Below, one piece after another: positions 1-9,811 of a stretch of DNA of 64,000 nucleotides. The position numbers and the translations under genes are program-made. Source of the stretch: an uncultured Azospirillum sp. (GTDB lineage Bacteria; Pseudomonadota; Alphaproteobacteria; Azospirillales; Azospirillaceae); the NCBI RefSeq assembly GCF_946480385.1, contig NZ_CAMLJP010000017.1, forward strand, positions 4,424 to 68,423, read 5' to 3'. The notes below the pieces were generated by a model. The model had not been told where the DNA came from. It saw only the letters and a program-made list of their open reading frames with translations, and did not search any database. How positions within the stretch are numbered: the stretch's first letter is position 1; each line of letters starts with the position of its first letter.

Positions 1-515
1 GGGGTGCCGAACAGCGGGTCGGGGTTGATGAGCGCGTTGTGGATGCCGACCACCGATGCGAAGCCGGTCCACAGGATCAGCGGCGTCCAGATCAGCGCGA
101 TGCTGCGGTCGTCCCGCGCCACCAGCGCGATGCAGAGGGAGGTGATGACGAAGAAGGACACCGTCCAGGCCGCGGCGAGGATCGAGCTGCCCAGCGTGAA
201 ATAGACGAGGCTGAAGGTGGCGTAGATCACCCAGGTCACCGCCTGCAGCCCGATCAGCAGTCCACGGCTGCGGATCCGCCGCGCCGGGTCGAGCAGGCGG
301 ATGTCGCCCCAGATCTGGAAGACGTTCAGCGTGAACCACATCACCGGGAACACCCAACCCGGCGGCTGCAAGGGCGACGGCTGGTGCCCGGCGAAGGGCT
401 GGCCGCCGCGTTCGACGAAGCTCCAGGCGTTGACGATGACCCAGAACAGCAGGGGTTGCCACCAGCGCACCCGGAAGGGGGCAGGCGGTGGCGCGGTGTC
501 TATGGCGTCGCTCAT
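1..515 (-). CDS. TspO/MBR-like membrane protein (C-terminus cut by window edge)
   Basis: The minus-strand frame opens with ATG at 515-513 and runs off the left edge without a stop, giving 171 visible residues. The translation is very hydrophobic and tryptophan-rich. It has the segment PPGWVFPVMW about 50 residues in, which resembles the PxGWxFGPVW signature of TspO/MBR tryptophan-rich sensory proteins. About five membrane segments are visible, as in that family (usually about 160 residues). TspO proteins bind porphyrins or cholesterol in the membrane; that role is family knowledge and not shown here. The gene lies 46 bp downstream of holA on the same strand and may be co-transcribed. The match rests on one motif, so another small polytopic membrane protein remains possible. 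Confidence 0.6.
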   Translation of the reverse strand, partial: MSDAIDTAPPPAPFRVRWWQPLLFWVIVNAWSFVERGGQPFAGHQPSPLQPPGWVFPVMWFTLNVFQIWGDIRLLDPARRIRSRGLLIGLQAVTWVIYATFSLVYFTLGSSILAAAWTVSFFVITSLCIALVARDDRSIALIWTPLILWTGFASVVGIHNALINPDPLFGT

Positions 516-561
516 GCCCCGCCAGATAGCGCGGCGGCCCCAATGGTCAAGTCAGCGCCCG

Positions 562-1587
562 CTACCGCCGGGCGCCCAGCGACGCCAGCTGGAACAGCAC
601 GCGGGCGCACAGCGTCTCGTCCGGCATGTTGGTGCGCTTGCAGTCGGCCTCGGCATCGACCAGCCGTTCCAGCGCCTGCCGGACATGGTTGGGCGACCAG
701 TGGCGCGCCTGTTTGACCAGCCGGGTCTTCAGCTTGAAGAAGACCGGCGGGCGCAGCGACTCGACGGCGGCCTCCGGCGACTTGCCGGCGGCGACCTGGG
801 CGGTGAGCAGTTGCAGGCGCTGGAAATGGCGCTGGGCGCCGCGCAGGATCGGCACCGGCGAGGTGCCCTCGGCGAACAGCCGCGCCAGCGAACGGTCGAG
901 CGTGGCGAAATCGCCCTCCGCCGCCGCCCACACCGGCTCGTCCATCGACAGGGCGGCGCTGTCGCCGACGCAGGCCTGGGCATCCTCCAGCCGCACGCGC
1001 TTTTCACTGCCCATGTAAAGCGCCAGCTTCTCCGCCTCGCCGCGCGCCACCATGCGGTCGCCGACGAGGTTGGCGGCCAGGAAGCTCAGCACGTCGGGAT
1101 CGGCGGTCAGCCCATGGCCATGCAGGATGTCGGCGATGACGCGGCCGAGCGACGCCTCCTCCTCCACGTAGCAGGGAATTGCGGCGCCGGCGTCGGCCCC
1201 CTCGAACAGAAGCCGCAGCTTGGAGCGGGCCGACAGGTCGCCCGACTCGACCACCACCAAACTGTCGCCAGGCGGCAAATTCTCGAAGAAGGCGGTGAAG
1301 GCGGCGGTGCTGTTGTCCTCCGCGTCGCGGACGCGGATCAGGCGCCGGCCGCCGGTGAAGGAGATCGCCGCGGCCTCGTCCGCCAGCCGCGCCGGATCGT
1401 CGGCGATGGCGCGCCCCAGGAACTCGGCGACGCGGAATGGATCGGACAGGTCCTGCACCACCGTCTTGCCCAGCGTCTGGGCGCGGTCACGGACGAGGCC
1501 CGAGTCGGGGCCATAAAGCAGCACCGCCCGAACCTTGCGGTCCGGGCTGCGCAGAAAACCGTCGATCGCTTTGGGCTGGAGCTTCAC
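562..1587 (-). CDS. holA: DNA polymerase III subunit delta
   Basis: The 341-residue protein has the normal length for HolA. It begins MKLQPKAIDGFLRSP and continues with LLYGPDSGLVRDRA, the degenerate P-loop region typical of the delta subunit, which lacks a functional Walker lysine. Delta is the wrench of the clamp loader: it opens the beta sliding clamp so the gamma/tau complex can place it on DNA. The gene follows lptE by 18 bp and leuS before that. The order leuS-lptE-holA is a well-known proteobacterial arrangement and supports both neighbouring calls. The ATG start fits the family N-terminus. Confidence 0.93.
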   Translation of the reverse strand: MKLQPKAIDGFLRSPDRKVRAVLLYGPDSGLVRDRAQTLGKTVVQDLSDPFRVAEFLGRAIADDPARLADEAAAISFTGGRRLIRVRDAEDNSTAAFTAFFENLPPGDSLVVVESGDLSARSKLRLLFEGADAGAAIPCYVEEEASLGRVIADILHGHGLTADPDVLSFLAANLVGDRMVARGEAEKLALYMGSEKRVRLEDAQACVGDSAALSMDEPVWAAAEGDFATLDRSLARLFAEGTSPVPILRGAQRHFQRLQLLTAQVAAGKSPEAAVESLRPPVFFKLKTRLVKQARHWSPNHVRQALERLVDAEADCKRTNMPDETLCARVLFQLASLGARR

Positions 1588-1605
1588 CCGTGCATCCCCG
1601 GCCGG

Positions 1606-2148
1606 TCAGGACCCGCGGCCGAGATACATGGCGACGCGGGTGGTGATGTCATTGGAAATGTCCTCGAGCGCCCGGTCATAGGCGTTCTGCACCGTCACGA
1701 TGGCGGCGTAATGCTGCTCCAGCGTGTTGTAGCTGATCATCGAGCGCGAGCTGGACTGGAACACCACCTGACCGGTCTGGGTGTCGGTCAGCCGGTAGGG
1801 GGCGTTGACCAGCAGCTGGGCGCGCACCGCGGTCGCGTCCTTCTGCAGGGCCAGCTTCTGCTCCGACGCCGACAGCGCCACATCCAGGCGGTAGCGCGGA
1901 TTGCTCGGCCGCTCCGACGGATAGAAGTTGTCGATCAGCAGGTTGCGGAGCTTCTGCCCTTCCCGGTTGGGGATCGACGCGATGTCGACCTCCATCAGCC
2001 GGTCGGCCGCGCCGGCGCCAATCCCCTGGCCACCGTAGAGCGGCTGGAAACCGCAGCCCGACAGTGACAGGGCGGACAGGCCGAGCGCGAGGGCGAACAG
2101 CCCCCGCGCCACGGTCTGGCGGAACAGTCTGGTATCAGACGACGACAT
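1606..2148 (-). CDS. lptE: LPS-assembly lipoprotein LptE
   Basis: The protein has 180 residues, with a lipoprotein signal peptide ending in a lipobox (LSLSGC) followed by GFQPLYGG, the hallmark start of mature LptE. LptE forms the outer-membrane plug-barrel complex with LptD that inserts lipopolysaccharide into the outer leaflet. Its ATG lies 14 bp inside the 3' end of leuS, so translation is probably coupled. It is followed by holA after 18 bp. Length and gene order match the family. Confidence 0.92.
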   Translation of the reverse strand: MSSSDTRLFRQTVARGLFALALGLSALSLSGCGFQPLYGGQGIGAGAADRLMEVDIASIPNREGQKLRNLLIDNFYPSERPSNPRYRLDVALSASEQKLALQKDATAVRAQLLVNAPYRLTDTQTGQVVFQSSSRSMISYNTLEQHYAAIVTVQNAYDRALEDISNDITTRVAMYLGRGS

Positions 2149-4705
2149 TGATCACCCGGTTCGGGACGACGATGACCTTGCGCGCCGGCTTGCCGTCCAT
2201 GGCGCGCTGGACGTTGGCATCGGCAAGCGCCGCCTGCTCCGCCGCGTCCTTATCCATATCGCGCGGCAGCTCCAGCGTGGCGCGCAGCTTGCCGTTGACC
2301 TGGACCGCGACCTTGACGCTGTCCTCCACCACCAGGGCGGGGTCGGCCTCCGGCCAGGGCTGGTCGGCCAGCAGGGTGCTGTGCCCCAGCTGCGCCCACA
2401 GCTCCTCGCCCAGATGCGGCATCATCGGGCCGACGAGACGGACCAGCGACTCGAAGCCCTCGCGCAGGACCCAGGCCTCGCCCTCGCCGGTGCCGTCCAG
2501 CTCGCCCAGCGCGTTGGACAGCTCGCGGACGCGGGCGACCGCCTTGTTGAAGCGGAACTTGTCGAGATCCTCCGACACGCCGGCGATGGTCTTGTGGACC
2601 AGACGGCGGGCGGCCTCGGCCTTCGGGCCGAACGACTGAGGCGCGGGCGTGCCGGCGGCCGGCAGTTCCACCGGCGCCTCCGTCACCATCCGCCACAGGC
2701 GGTTGATGTAGCGCCAGGCGCCGTCGATGCCGGCCTCGGTCCATTCCAGGTCGCGTTCCGGCGGGCTGTCCGACAGCATGAACAGGCGGGCGGCGTCGGC
2801 GCCGTAGGTGCCGATGATGTGCGCCGGGTCCACCACGTTCTTCTTGGACTTCGACATCTTCTCGACACGGCCGACATTGACCGGCGCGCCGCTGTCGGCC
2901 CGGACCCACTCGCCCTTGTCGTTCTTGGTCAGGTCGGTCGGGGCCAGCCAGGCGCCGGTGCCGGCATCCTTGTAGGTCTCGTGATTGACCATGCCCTGGG
3001 TGAAGAGGCCGGTGAACGGCTCCTCCAGATCCAGATAGCCGCAGGTCTTCAGCGCGCGCGTCCAGAAGCGGCTGTAGAGCAGATGCAGGACCGCATGCTC
3101 GATGCCGCCGATATACTGATCGACACCCAGCCAATAATCGACCGACTCGCGGGTGAAGGCCGCATCCTCGGTCTTCGGCGAGCAGAAGCGGGCGAAATAC
3201 CAGGACGACTCGATGAAGGTGTCGAAGGTGTCGGTCTCGCGCAGCGCCGGCTTGCCGCAGGTCGGGCAGCTGGTGTGCTTCCAGGTCGGGTGGTGGGCCA
3301 GCGGGTTGCCGGGCTTGTCGAAGGTCACGTCCTCCGGCAGCACGACCGGCAGCTGGTCGTCCGGAACCGGGACGATGCCGCAAGATTCGCAGTGGATGAC
3401 CGGGATCGGGCAGCCCCAATAGCGCTGGCGCGACACGCCCCAGTCGCGCAGGCGGTACTGGGTGGTGCGCTCGCCCTGGCCCGCCGCCTCCAGCCGCTTG
3501 CCGGCCTCGTCCTTGGCCGACTCGGTGTCGAGTCCGTCGAGGAAGGCGGAGTTCCGCAGCACGCCGGGGCCGGTATAGGCCTCGCTCCCGACGTCGAAGG
3601 TCGCCGGGTCGGCGTCGGCCGGGATCACCACCGGGCGAACCGGCAGGCCGTACTTGCGGGCGAAATCCAGGTCGCGCTGGTCATGCGCCGGGCAGGCGAA
3701 GATCGCGCCGGTGCCGTATTCCATCAGCACGAAGTTGGCGACATAGACCGGCAGTTCCCACGACGGATCGAAGGGGTGCACGACCTTCAGGCCGGTGTCG
3801 AAGCCGCGCTTCTCCGCCGTCTCGATCGCTTCCTCGCTGGTGCCCAGCCGGTTGCACTCGGCGATGAACTCCGCCAGTTCCGGGCTGGAGGCGGCCAGTT
3901 CGGCGGCCAGCGGGTGATTCGGGGAGATCGCAGCAAAGGAGGCGCCGAACAGCGTGTCCGGACGGGTGGTGAAGACCTCCAGCTCCTCCTTGCGCCCCTT
4001 GATCTTGAAGCGGAAACGGACGCCGGTGGACTTGCCGATCCAGTTCTCCTGCATGATGCGCACGCGCTCGGGCCAGCGGTCCAGCGTCTCCAGGCCCTTC
4101 AGCAGGTCTTCGGCATAGGCGGTGATCTTCAGGAACCACTGCGACAGCTTGCGCTTCTCGACCAGCGCGCCGGTGCGCCAGCCGCGGCCGTCGATCACCT
4201 GCTCGTTGGCGAGAACGGTGTTGTCCACCGGGTCCCAGTTCACCCAGGATTCCTTGCGGTAGGCCAGGCCCGCCTTCAGGAAATCCAGGAACATCTTCTG
4301 CTCGTGGCGATAATAGTCCACGTCGCAGGTGGCGATCTCGCGGTCCCAGTCGATGGACAGGCCCATCGTCTTCAGCTGCCCGCGCATGGTCGCGATGTTC
4401 TCGCGCGTCCAGGCGGCCGGGTGGACCTTCTTCTCCAGCGCGGCGTTCTCGGCCGGCAGGCCGAAGGCGTCCCAGCCCATCGGGTGCAGGACGTTGAAGC
4501 CCTTGGCGCGCTTGAAGCGCGCGATCACGTCGCCGATGGTGTAGTTGCGGACGTGGCCCATGTGGATGCGCCCCGACGGATAGGGGAACATCTCCAACAC
4601 ATAGTATTTGGGCCGGGAGGCGTCCTCGCGCGCGGTGAAACAGCCCTTGCCGTCCCACACGCCCTGCCACTTCGCCTCGGTTTCCTTGACATTGTAACGC
4701 GACAT
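2135..4705 (-). CDS. leuS: Leucyl-tRNA synthetase
   Basis: This 856-residue class I aminoacyl-tRNA synthetase charges tRNA-Leu with leucine. The HIGH-type motif is HMGH at residues 48-51 and the KMSKS loop is at 616-620, both intact. The CP1 editing domain shows the threonine-rich peptide TTRPDTLFG near 246-254 and the CPAHDQRD segment near 348. Two CxxC pairs (C439/C442 and C480/C483) suggest a zinc-binding ZN1 module. The C-terminal part ([12 protein letters not shown]) is the usual LeuRS anticodon-binding/ubiquitin-like tail. Length and domain order are normal. It lies 85 bp downstream of a DUF3576 lipoprotein gene and overlaps lptE. Confidence 0.97.
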   Translation of the reverse strand: MSRYNVKETEAKWQGVWDGKGCFTAREDASRPKYYVLEMFPYPSGRIHMGHVRNYTIGDVIARFKRAKGFNVLHPMGWDAFGLPAENAALEKKVHPAAWTRENIATMRGQLKTMGLSIDWDREIATCDVDYYRHEQKMFLDFLKAGLAYRKESWVNWDPVDNTVLANEQVIDGRGWRTGALVEKRKLSQWFLKITAYAEDLLKGLETLDRWPERVRIMQENWIGKSTGVRFRFKIKGRKEELEVFTTRPDTLFGASFAAISPNHPLAAELAASSPELAEFIAECNRLGTSEEAIETAEKRGFDTGLKVVHPFDPSWELPVYVANFVLMEYGTGAIFACPAHDQRDLDFARKYGLPVRPVVIPADADPATFDVGSEAYTGPGVLRNSAFLDGLDTESAKDEAGKRLEAAGQGERTTQYRLRDWGVSRQRYWGCPIPVIHCESCGIVPVPDDQLPVVLPEDVTFDKPGNPLAHHPTWKHTSCPTCGKPALRETDTFDTFIESSWYFARFCSPKTEDAAFTRESVDYWLGVDQYIGGIEHAVLHLLYSRFWTRALKTCGYLDLEEPFTGLFTQGMVNHETYKDAGTGAWLAPTDLTKNDKGEWVRADSGAPVNVGRVEKMSKSKKNVVDPAHIIGTYGADAARLFMLSDSPPERDLEWTEAGIDGAWRYINRLWRMVTEAPVELPAAGTPAPQSFGPKAEAARRLVHKTIAGVSEDLDKFRFNKAVARVRELSNALGELDGTGEGEAWVLREGFESLVRLVGPMMPHLGEELWAQLGHSTLLADQPWPEADPALVVEDSVKVAVQVNGKLRATLELPRDMDKDAAEQAALADANVQRAMDGKPARKVIVVPNRVINVVV

Positions 4706-4790
4706 GAGCGCGACGCCGTTTTTCCGTTGTACCAGATGCTCGAAGGCCCGGGGGCAGCCCGAGAGTCGCCCGGGAGGGTCGGCCGCCGCG

Positions 4791-5330
4791 TCAGCGGGCG
4801 GCGGCGTTCTGCGAGACGCGAAGCTGACGGGCGCGGGTCAGCACCGCATCCTCCAGCTGGCCGGCGGTCTCCGGCCCGACCGCAACCTCGCGCCAGTCGT
4901 TGCCGGTCCGCTGCTGGCGGAACACCGACACCCGCACGCCGTCGGCGCGCAACTGGCGGTCCATGATGTAGAGGTTGACCTTGAAGCGCTCGTTCGGCGA
5001 ATCGGGCGGGGTGTACCAGTCGGTCAGGATCACGCCGCCGAACGGATCGGCCGAGGCGATCGGCATGAAGGACAGCGTATCGAGCGAGGCGCGCCACAGG
5101 AAGCTGTTGACGCCGATGCCGCCGGCGCTGTCCTGGTCGCCGCCGCGCTTGTTCTTGCCGAACAGGTTCAGGCCGCCGTCGGTGCCGAGCAGGCTGCCGA
5201 ACTTGTAGTCCTTGTTCTTCATCTGCTCTTCGACGGTTTCGGTCTTGCCGCCCCAGCTTGCGCAGCCGGCGATCGAGACGGAAGCCGCGAGCAGTACAGG
5301 GACAAGGCGAAGGGCGGTCGAACGGCGCAT
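4791..5330 (-). CDS. DUF3576 domain lipoprotein
   Basis: The 179-residue protein has a short signal peptide ending SIAGC, a lipobox, so it is probably a lipoprotein. The mature part contains [21 protein letters not shown] followed by [13 protein letters not shown], the conserved core I associate with DUF3576, a family of alphaproteobacterial exported proteins usually encoded just before leuS. Its function is not known; the link to leuS-lptE suggests an outer-membrane role. The gene is divergent from the first porin across a 334-bp intergenic region and heads the leuS-lptE-holA block. Confidence 0.85.
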   Translation of the reverse strand: MRRSTALRLVPVLLAASVSIAGCASWGGKTETVEEQMKNKDYKFGSLLGTDGGLNLFGKNKRGGDQDSAGGIGVNSFLWRASLDTLSFMPIASADPFGGVILTDWYTPPDSPNERFKVNLYIMDRQLRADGVRVSVFRQQRTGNDWREVAVGPETAGQLEDAVLTRARQLRVSQNAAAR

Positions 5331-5664
5331 GGTCGGGAACCCGGTTCAGAAATGGGGTTGCCGCGCGCGAGTCACGCGCGGAATGCCGGTGAACAGACCA
5401 TAAGTGGACGGCCCCACGCAACAGCGGAAGCGTCTTTGCCCCGCCTCGCGACAACAGGACGACAACAGGCGGGGTCTGCCGGCTTCGACTGTGGCGGGGC
5501 GGACAGGGGGGTCTTCTTAGTGTGCTCCGTGCGACACACTGTCCCCCCAATGCAGCAATCGGGGAGATTTGCCGCTTGCTGGCAAGGGCGGGGGTGCGTA
5601 CGAAAGTCTCAGCCAGGACGTCAACCAGGCTGAAACATCTGCTGCCAGGATGGAGGCAACAATC
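5331..5664. other. Divergent intergenic region, DUF3576 gene / porin 1
   Basis: These 334 bp separate two divergent envelope genes and must hold both promoters. A GC-rich imperfect inverted repeat (CCGCGCG...CGCGCGG) lies near 5362-5382, close to the minus-strand gene. A purine-rich GGAGG at 5652-5656 is the ribosome site of porin 1. I see no convincing small gene or RNA here. Confidence 0.5.
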
Positions 5665-6825
5665 ATGAACCGTTATCTGCTGGCCGGCGCCGCTGCCGCC
5701 GCTCTCGCCCTCGGCGCTGGCGCCGCCAATGCCCAGGCCAAGTTCGAAGTCAAGGTCGGTGGCGACGCCTACTTTGAGGCCGGCTACGTCGATCAGGACC
5801 TGGACTCCGGCCTGCGCTCGACCGAATTCCGCAACCGCATGCGCATCAACATCATCCCGTCCGCCAAGGCCGACAACGGCCTGGAGTACGGTGCCCGCAT
5901 GCGTCTGCGCGCCAACTCCGGCGCCTCGAACGCCCGTACCACCGACGCCGACCGCGCTTACATCTTCGCGCAGGGCACCTTCGGTCAGGTCCGCATGGGT
6001 GTGACCAACTCCTTCAACGACGAGACCTTCGTCTCGGCCCCGACCGACTACCTGCCGCTCGGCCTGGTCGATCAGGTCCAGAACTGGTTCGGCCCGAACA
6101 CCAACATCGGTGGCAACGGCCCGGCCTCGACCGTGACCGGCAACAGCATCATTTGGCCGTCGCTGGCTCCGGAAGGCAACGCCACCAAGATCGTCTACTT
6201 CTCGCCGCGTTTCGCCGGTCTGCAGCTGGGCGCCAGCTACACCCCGCGTAACGACAGCTCGAACACCGACGTCAACCGCACCAAGACCACCGGCACCTTT
6301 GCCGGCGGCGGCAACGGCACCTACCAGGACATGGTGGAAGTCGGTGCGAACTACAACAACACCTTCGGCGGCGTGACCGTCAAGGGCAGCGCCGGTTACT
6401 TCTGGGGTCAGGCCGTCGACAACGTCGCCGGTTCGAACTACAAGGACCTGAACGCTTGGCAGGTCGGCGCCAGCGTCGGCTACGCCGGTTTCAGCGTCGG
6501 CGGCAGCTACACCGACTTCGGCAAGTCGGGCCTGAACGACCGCACCGGCCTGTTCACCGAGTCGACCCGCAACTGGGTTGTCGGCGCTCAGTACACCACC
6601 GGCCCGATCGTCGTCGGCGCCAACTACAAGAACGGCAAGGACGCCGGCTCGGTGGCCCTGGCTGGCGACCGCGAGCTGCAGGTCTATGAAATCGGCGTCG
6701 GCTACACCGTCGCTCCGGGCCTGACCCTGCAGGCCCAGTACGACTACTTCGACCTGGACGGCGAGACCTCGGCGCTCAGCGACAAGGGCAACGTCGTGCT
6801 CGTCCGTTCGGTCCTGGCGTTCTAA
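5665..6825 (+). CDS. Outer-membrane porin 1 (alphaproteobacterial type)
   Basis: The ATG at 5665 is chosen because GGAGG lies 8 bp upstream and the protein then starts with a clean signal peptide (MNRYLLAGAAAAALALGAGA, cleavage near ANA-QA). The 386-residue product has alternating beta-strand composition and ends in aromatic LAF, as outer-membrane barrel proteins do. It shares with the next two genes the block KADNGLEYGARMRLRA and RTTDADRAYIF, typical of general porins in Rhodospirillales. These trimeric barrels allow passive uptake of small solutes. It is the most divergent of the three tandem porins, with a longer loop near residues 100-170. A terminator follows at 6861. Confidence 0.92.
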   Translation: MNRYLLAGAAAAALALGAGAANAQAKFEVKVGGDAYFEAGYVDQDLDSGLRSTEFRNRMRINIIPSAKADNGLEYGARMRLRANSGASNARTTDADRAYIFAQGTFGQVRMGVTNSFNDETFVSAPTDYLPLGLVDQVQNWFGPNTNIGGNGPASTVTGNSIIWPSLAPEGNATKIVYFSPRFAGLQLGASYTPRNDSSNTDVNRTKTTGTFAGGGNGTYQDMVEVGANYNNTFGGVTVKGSAGYFWGQAVDNVAGSNYKDLNAWQVGASVGYAGFSVGGSYTDFGKSGLNDRTGLFTESTRNWVVGAQYTTGPIVVGANYKNGKDAGSVALAGDRELQVYEIGVGYTVAPGLTLQAQYDYFDLDGETSALSDKGNVVLVRSVLAF

Positions 6826-6860
6826 TCGATCCTTCGATCGAACGTCCGGAAACGGAAAGA

Positions 6861-6893
6861 GAGGGCGGTGGCTTCGGCCACCGCTCTTTTTTT
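6861..6893 (+). terminator. Intrinsic terminator of porin 1
   Basis: GCGGTGGC and GCCACCGC form a stem closed by a TTCG tetraloop, extended by GAG/CTC across a one-base bulge, and followed by seven or more T residues. It lies 36 bp after the porin 1 stop. Confidence 0.9.
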
Positions 6894-7012
6894 ATGCCCG
6901 ATCTTGTGCCTGCAGCGCGGGCAGGACGCCCAAAAGCTGGGCCGCAATTGCGCCAGAAAAGCAGCAAAGCCAGTTTTTTATTTCTTTTCAAAGAGTTAGC
7001 GGTGTGGTTTTC

Positions 7013-7029
7013 CCGCAACTGTGTTGCGG
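7013..7029. promoter_or_regulatory. Perfect inverted repeat upstream of porin 2
   Basis: CCGCAAC-TGT-GTTGCGG is a perfect 7-bp inverted repeat about 150 bp upstream of the porin 2 start, just downstream of an AT-rich tract. It could be an operator or a leader hairpin. No known regulator is assigned. Confidence 0.35.
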
Positions 7030-7178
7030 ATGCGTGAAAGCACGTCAGTTTCCCCCTTGTCGGCCAAAGCAACTCGCGATTAAGTCATTCGCATAAGGAC
7101 CCCGACCGGAAGGTCGCGACCGAAAAGACAACCGCCGCTCCCGGTCAAACGGGGCGTATGCACAAGGATGGACAATCC

Positions 7179-8273
7179 ATGAAGCGCTCTCTCGTCATCG
7201 GCTGTGCAGCCGTCGCCCTCGCCGCCGGCTGCGGCACCGCCTCGGCCCAGTCCAAGTTCGACGTCATCATGGGCGGCGACGCCTTCTTCCAGGGCGCCTA
7301 TGTCGACCAGGACAACGACGGCAACCTGCGCAAGACCGAGTTCGCCAACCGCTTCCGTCTGACCGTTACCCCAACGGCCAAGGCCGACAATGGTCTAGAA
7401 TACGGCGCCCGCCTGCGTCTGCGCGCCTCCAACGGCACCAGCAACGCCCGCACCACCGATGCCGACCGCGCCTACATCTTCGTGAACGGCACCTTCGGTT
7501 CGGTTCAGGCCGGTGTCGTCAACGGCCCGTCGGACGACTCGGGCGTCATCGGCCCGAACGTCGACGGCATCTCTGGCAGCCCGGACGGCTGGTACGGCTC
7601 CTACTACGGCGTCACCTCGCTGCCGTATGTGACCGGCTCGCTGCGCAACCTCGAGTCGGGCGACGCCAGCACCAAGATCGTCTACTCGACCCCGAGCTTC
7701 GCCGGCTTCAAGCTGTCCGCCGCGTACACCCCGACCTACGGCAGCAGCAACACCGATGTGAACCGCCGCAAGAACGTCACCTACAACGACATGGGTGAAA
7801 TCCAGGCCTACTATAAGGGCGCCTTCAGCGGCGTTGGCCTGGAAGCCAGCGTCGCCTATCAGTTCGCCCAGGCCCCGACCGGCTTCGAAGACCTGTCGTC
7901 GGTCCACACCGGCGCCACCATCTCCTACGGCGCCTTCGCTATCGGCGGCAGCTATGCCTTCAGCGGCGACAGCGGCTATCGCAAGGGCCACACCGGCGTT
8001 GACGACAACCAGGTCTGGCTGGTCGGTGCCCAGTACAGCCTGGGTCCGGTGATCCTGGCCGCCACCTACACCGACGCCAAGGGCGCCAATGTCGGTACCG
8101 GTGCCGCCACCGCCGCCGATTATGCCCGCGCCCACATCTATCAGGCCGGCGTGACCTACACCGTCGCCCCCGGCCTGACCACGGGCCTGGAGTACAGCTT
8201 CGTCGACAACAAGTCGGGCGGCATCAACAACGATGCCAACATCGTTCTGTGGGATACCCGCTTCGCTTTCTAA
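7179..8273 (+). CDS. Outer-membrane porin 2
   Basis: The 364-residue product starts at ATG 7179, with AAGGA about 10 bp upstream; an in-frame ATG at 7158 would add seven residues. The signal peptide is MKRSLVIGCAAVALAAGC... with likely cleavage after ASA. The mature part has the porin block KADNGLEYGARLRLRA, RTTDADRAYIF and a C-terminal aromatic RFAF, consistent with a trimeric beta-barrel porin. It is most similar to porin 3, including a signal-peptide coding stretch identical at the DNA level. The sequence AAGC inside the signal looks faintly like a lipobox, but leucine at -3 is missing and a signal peptidase I site follows. A terminator lies at 8301. Confidence 0.92.
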   Translation: MKRSLVIGCAAVALAAGCGTASAQSKFDVIMGGDAFFQGAYVDQDNDGNLRKTEFANRFRLTVTPTAKADNGLEYGARLRLRASNGTSNARTTDADRAYIFVNGTFGSVQAGVVNGPSDDSGVIGPNVDGISGSPDGWYGSYYGVTSLPYVTGSLRNLESGDASTKIVYSTPSFAGFKLSAAYTPTYGSSNTDVNRRKNVTYNDMGEIQAYYKGAFSGVGLEASVAYQFAQAPTGFEDLSSVHTGATISYGAFAIGGSYAFSGDSGYRKGHTGVDDNQVWLVGAQYSLGPVILAATYTDAKGANVGTGAATAADYARAHIYQAGVTYTVAPGLTTGLEYSFVDNKSGGINNDANIVLWDTRFAF

Positions 8274-8647
8274 GAAGCAGGCTCCTGGCAGCAGACGCGA
8301 AGGCGGCGGAGAAATCCGCCGCCTCTTTTTTTGCCCCCTGGGTGTCATGTCCCCTTTTGCACACCGGTGCTCAGGACTACCAAGGAGCGCTCTCTGAAAG
8401 AATTACCCCTTCCGAGTGACAAAACGGTGATCGTCTTGCAAGCAGTCGCCAGAAAATCGCTAAATACTTAGTATATGAATTTACATGATCCGGGAGTACG
8501 TGTTTTTCCCGTCACTGTCCTCCGGATGCGGAGACTTCCGCCATCTCGGCCACTTGTCCGCCGGTGGGGGACGGGATTAAGTCTTGGAGCACAAGACACC
8601 GCTCGCGCCTCCCTCCGGTGGGGCGCATGCATGCAGGATGACACTCC
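8274..8647. other. Intergenic region between porin 2 and porin 3
   Basis: These 374 bp contain the porin 2 terminator (8301-8332) and, near 8450-8490, an AT-rich patch (AAATACTTAGTATATGAATT) that is the likely promoter region of porin 3. I see no coding sequence or known RNA. Confidence 0.5.
8301..8332 (+). terminator. Intrinsic terminator of porin 2
   Basis: AGGCGGCGGA-GAAA-TCCGCCGCCT is a perfect 10-bp stem with a GAAA tetraloop followed by C and seven T. The same hairpin follows porin 3. Confidence 0.92.
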
Positions 8648-9736
8648 ATGAAGCGCTCTCTCGTCATCGGCTGTGCAGCCGTCGCCCTCGCCGCCGGCTG
8701 CGGCACCGCCTCGGCCCAGGCCAAGTTCGATATCCTGTTGGGTGGCGACGCCTATTTCCAGGGCGCCTACATCGACCAGGACAATGACACCGGGCTGCGC
8801 CAGACCGAGTTCGCCAACCGCTTCCGCCTCAACATCACCCCGACGGCCAAGGCCGACAACGGCCTGGAATATGGTGCCCGCCTGCGCCTGCGCGCCTCCG
8901 GCGGCACCGCCAACAACCGCAGCACCGACAGCGACCGCGCCTTCATCTTCGTGAACGGCGGCTTCGGCACGGTGCAGGCCGGCGTGATCAACGGCCTGTC
9001 GGACGAATACGGCATCATCGGCCCGAACGTCGAAGGCATCGAAGGCTCGCCCGACGCCCAGTACCTGAACTACTACGTGAACGCCAACGGCGCCCCCTAT
9101 GTGCTGGGCAGCCTGCGCACGCTGGAGTCGGGCGACGCCAGCACCAAGATCGTCTACCTGACGCCGAGCTTCGCCGGGTTCCAGGTCGGCGCCGCCTACA
9201 CCCCGGTGTACGGCAGCAGCAACACCGACGTGAACCGCCGCAAGAACAGCACCGCCTATCACGACATGGCCGAGGTCCAGGCCACCTACAAGGGCGAGTT
9301 CGGCGGTTTCGGCGTGGAGGCGAGCGCCGCCTACCAGTTCGCCAAGGCGGCCAGCGGGCTCGAGGACCTGTCCTCGGTCCATGTCGGCGCCAATGTGTCC
9401 TACGCCAACTTCAAGGTCGGCGGCAGCTACGCCTTCAGCGGCGACAGCGGTTATGCCACCGGCACCCGCGGCGTGGACGATCAGCAGGTGTGGATCGTCG
9501 GCGCCAACTACACGCTGGGTCCGGTGATCCTGGCCGCCACCTACACCGACGCCAAGGGCATCGACAGCAACTTCGCCGGGCTGAACTCCCGCGCCCATGT
9601 CTGGCAGGCCGGCGTGACCTACACCGTGGCGCCGGGTCTGACCACGGGCCTGGAATACAGCTATCTCGACAACAAGGTTGGCGGCGTGAACAACGACGCC
9701 AACATCGTCCTGTGGGACACCCGCTTCGCGTTCTGA
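8648..9736 (+). CDS. Outer-membrane porin 3
   Basis: The 362-residue protein begins with the same 24-residue signal peptide as porin 2, encoded by identical DNA. The mature chain again carries KADNGLEYGARLRLRA and a C-terminal RFAF, so it is a beta-barrel porin of the same family. It differs from porin 2 mainly in loop regions (residues about 105-140) that face outward in porins. It is the third gene of a tandem array, each unit ending in its own terminator, which suggests separate regulation. ATG at 8648 is set by the signal peptide. Confidence 0.92.
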   Translation: MKRSLVIGCAAVALAAGCGTASAQAKFDILLGGDAYFQGAYIDQDNDTGLRQTEFANRFRLNITPTAKADNGLEYGARLRLRASGGTANNRSTDSDRAFIFVNGGFGTVQAGVINGLSDEYGIIGPNVEGIEGSPDAQYLNYYVNANGAPYVLGSLRTLESGDASTKIVYLTPSFAGFQVGAAYTPVYGSSNTDVNRRKNSTAYHDMAEVQATYKGEFGGFGVEASAAYQFAKAASGLEDLSSVHVGANVSYANFKVGGSYAFSGDSGYATGTRGVDDQQVWIVGANYTLGPVILAATYTDAKGIDSNFAGLNSRAHVWQAGVTYTVAPGLTTGLEYSYLDNKVGGVNNDANIVLWDTRFAF

Positions 9737-9766
9737 GCGCGCGATCCCGAACGGCACAAACGCGAA

Positions 9767-9794
9767 AGGCGGCGGAGAAATCCGCCGCCTTTTC
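9767..9794 (+). terminator. Intrinsic terminator of porin 3
   Basis: AGGCGGCGGA-GAAA-TCCGCCGCCT, identical in stem and loop to the porin 2 terminator, followed by a shorter T run (TTT after the stem). It separates porin 3 from the convergent gene ending at 9812. Confidence 0.85.
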
Positions 9795-9811
9795 CGTCAT
9801 TCCGAACCGCC

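Larger units (their letters stand above)
6826..7178. other. Intergenic region between porin 1 and porin 2
   Basis: These 353 bp hold the porin 1 terminator (6861-6893), an AT-rich stretch around 6970-7010 that is unusual for this genome and likely to contain the porin 2 promoter, and a perfect inverted repeat at 7013-7029. The rest is featureless leader. An in-frame upstream ATG at 7158 is less likely as start than 7179. Confidence 0.55.

Noticed and set aside
2381..4966. 861-codon open frame on the plus strand opposite leuS
   Set aside because: Leucyl-tRNA synthetase on the minus strand is certain. The plus frame is an antisense shadow caused by high GC, with no recognisable motif.
7013..7029. 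Porin 2 leader hairpin as a riboswitch
   Set aside because: A single 7-bp inverted repeat without conserved aptamer features is not enough to claim a riboswitch.
7179..7250. Porins 2 and 3 as lipoproteins
   Set aside because: The signal peptide contains AAGC but lacks the leucine at -3, and a good signal peptidase I site (ASA-Q) follows; the rest is a porin barrel.
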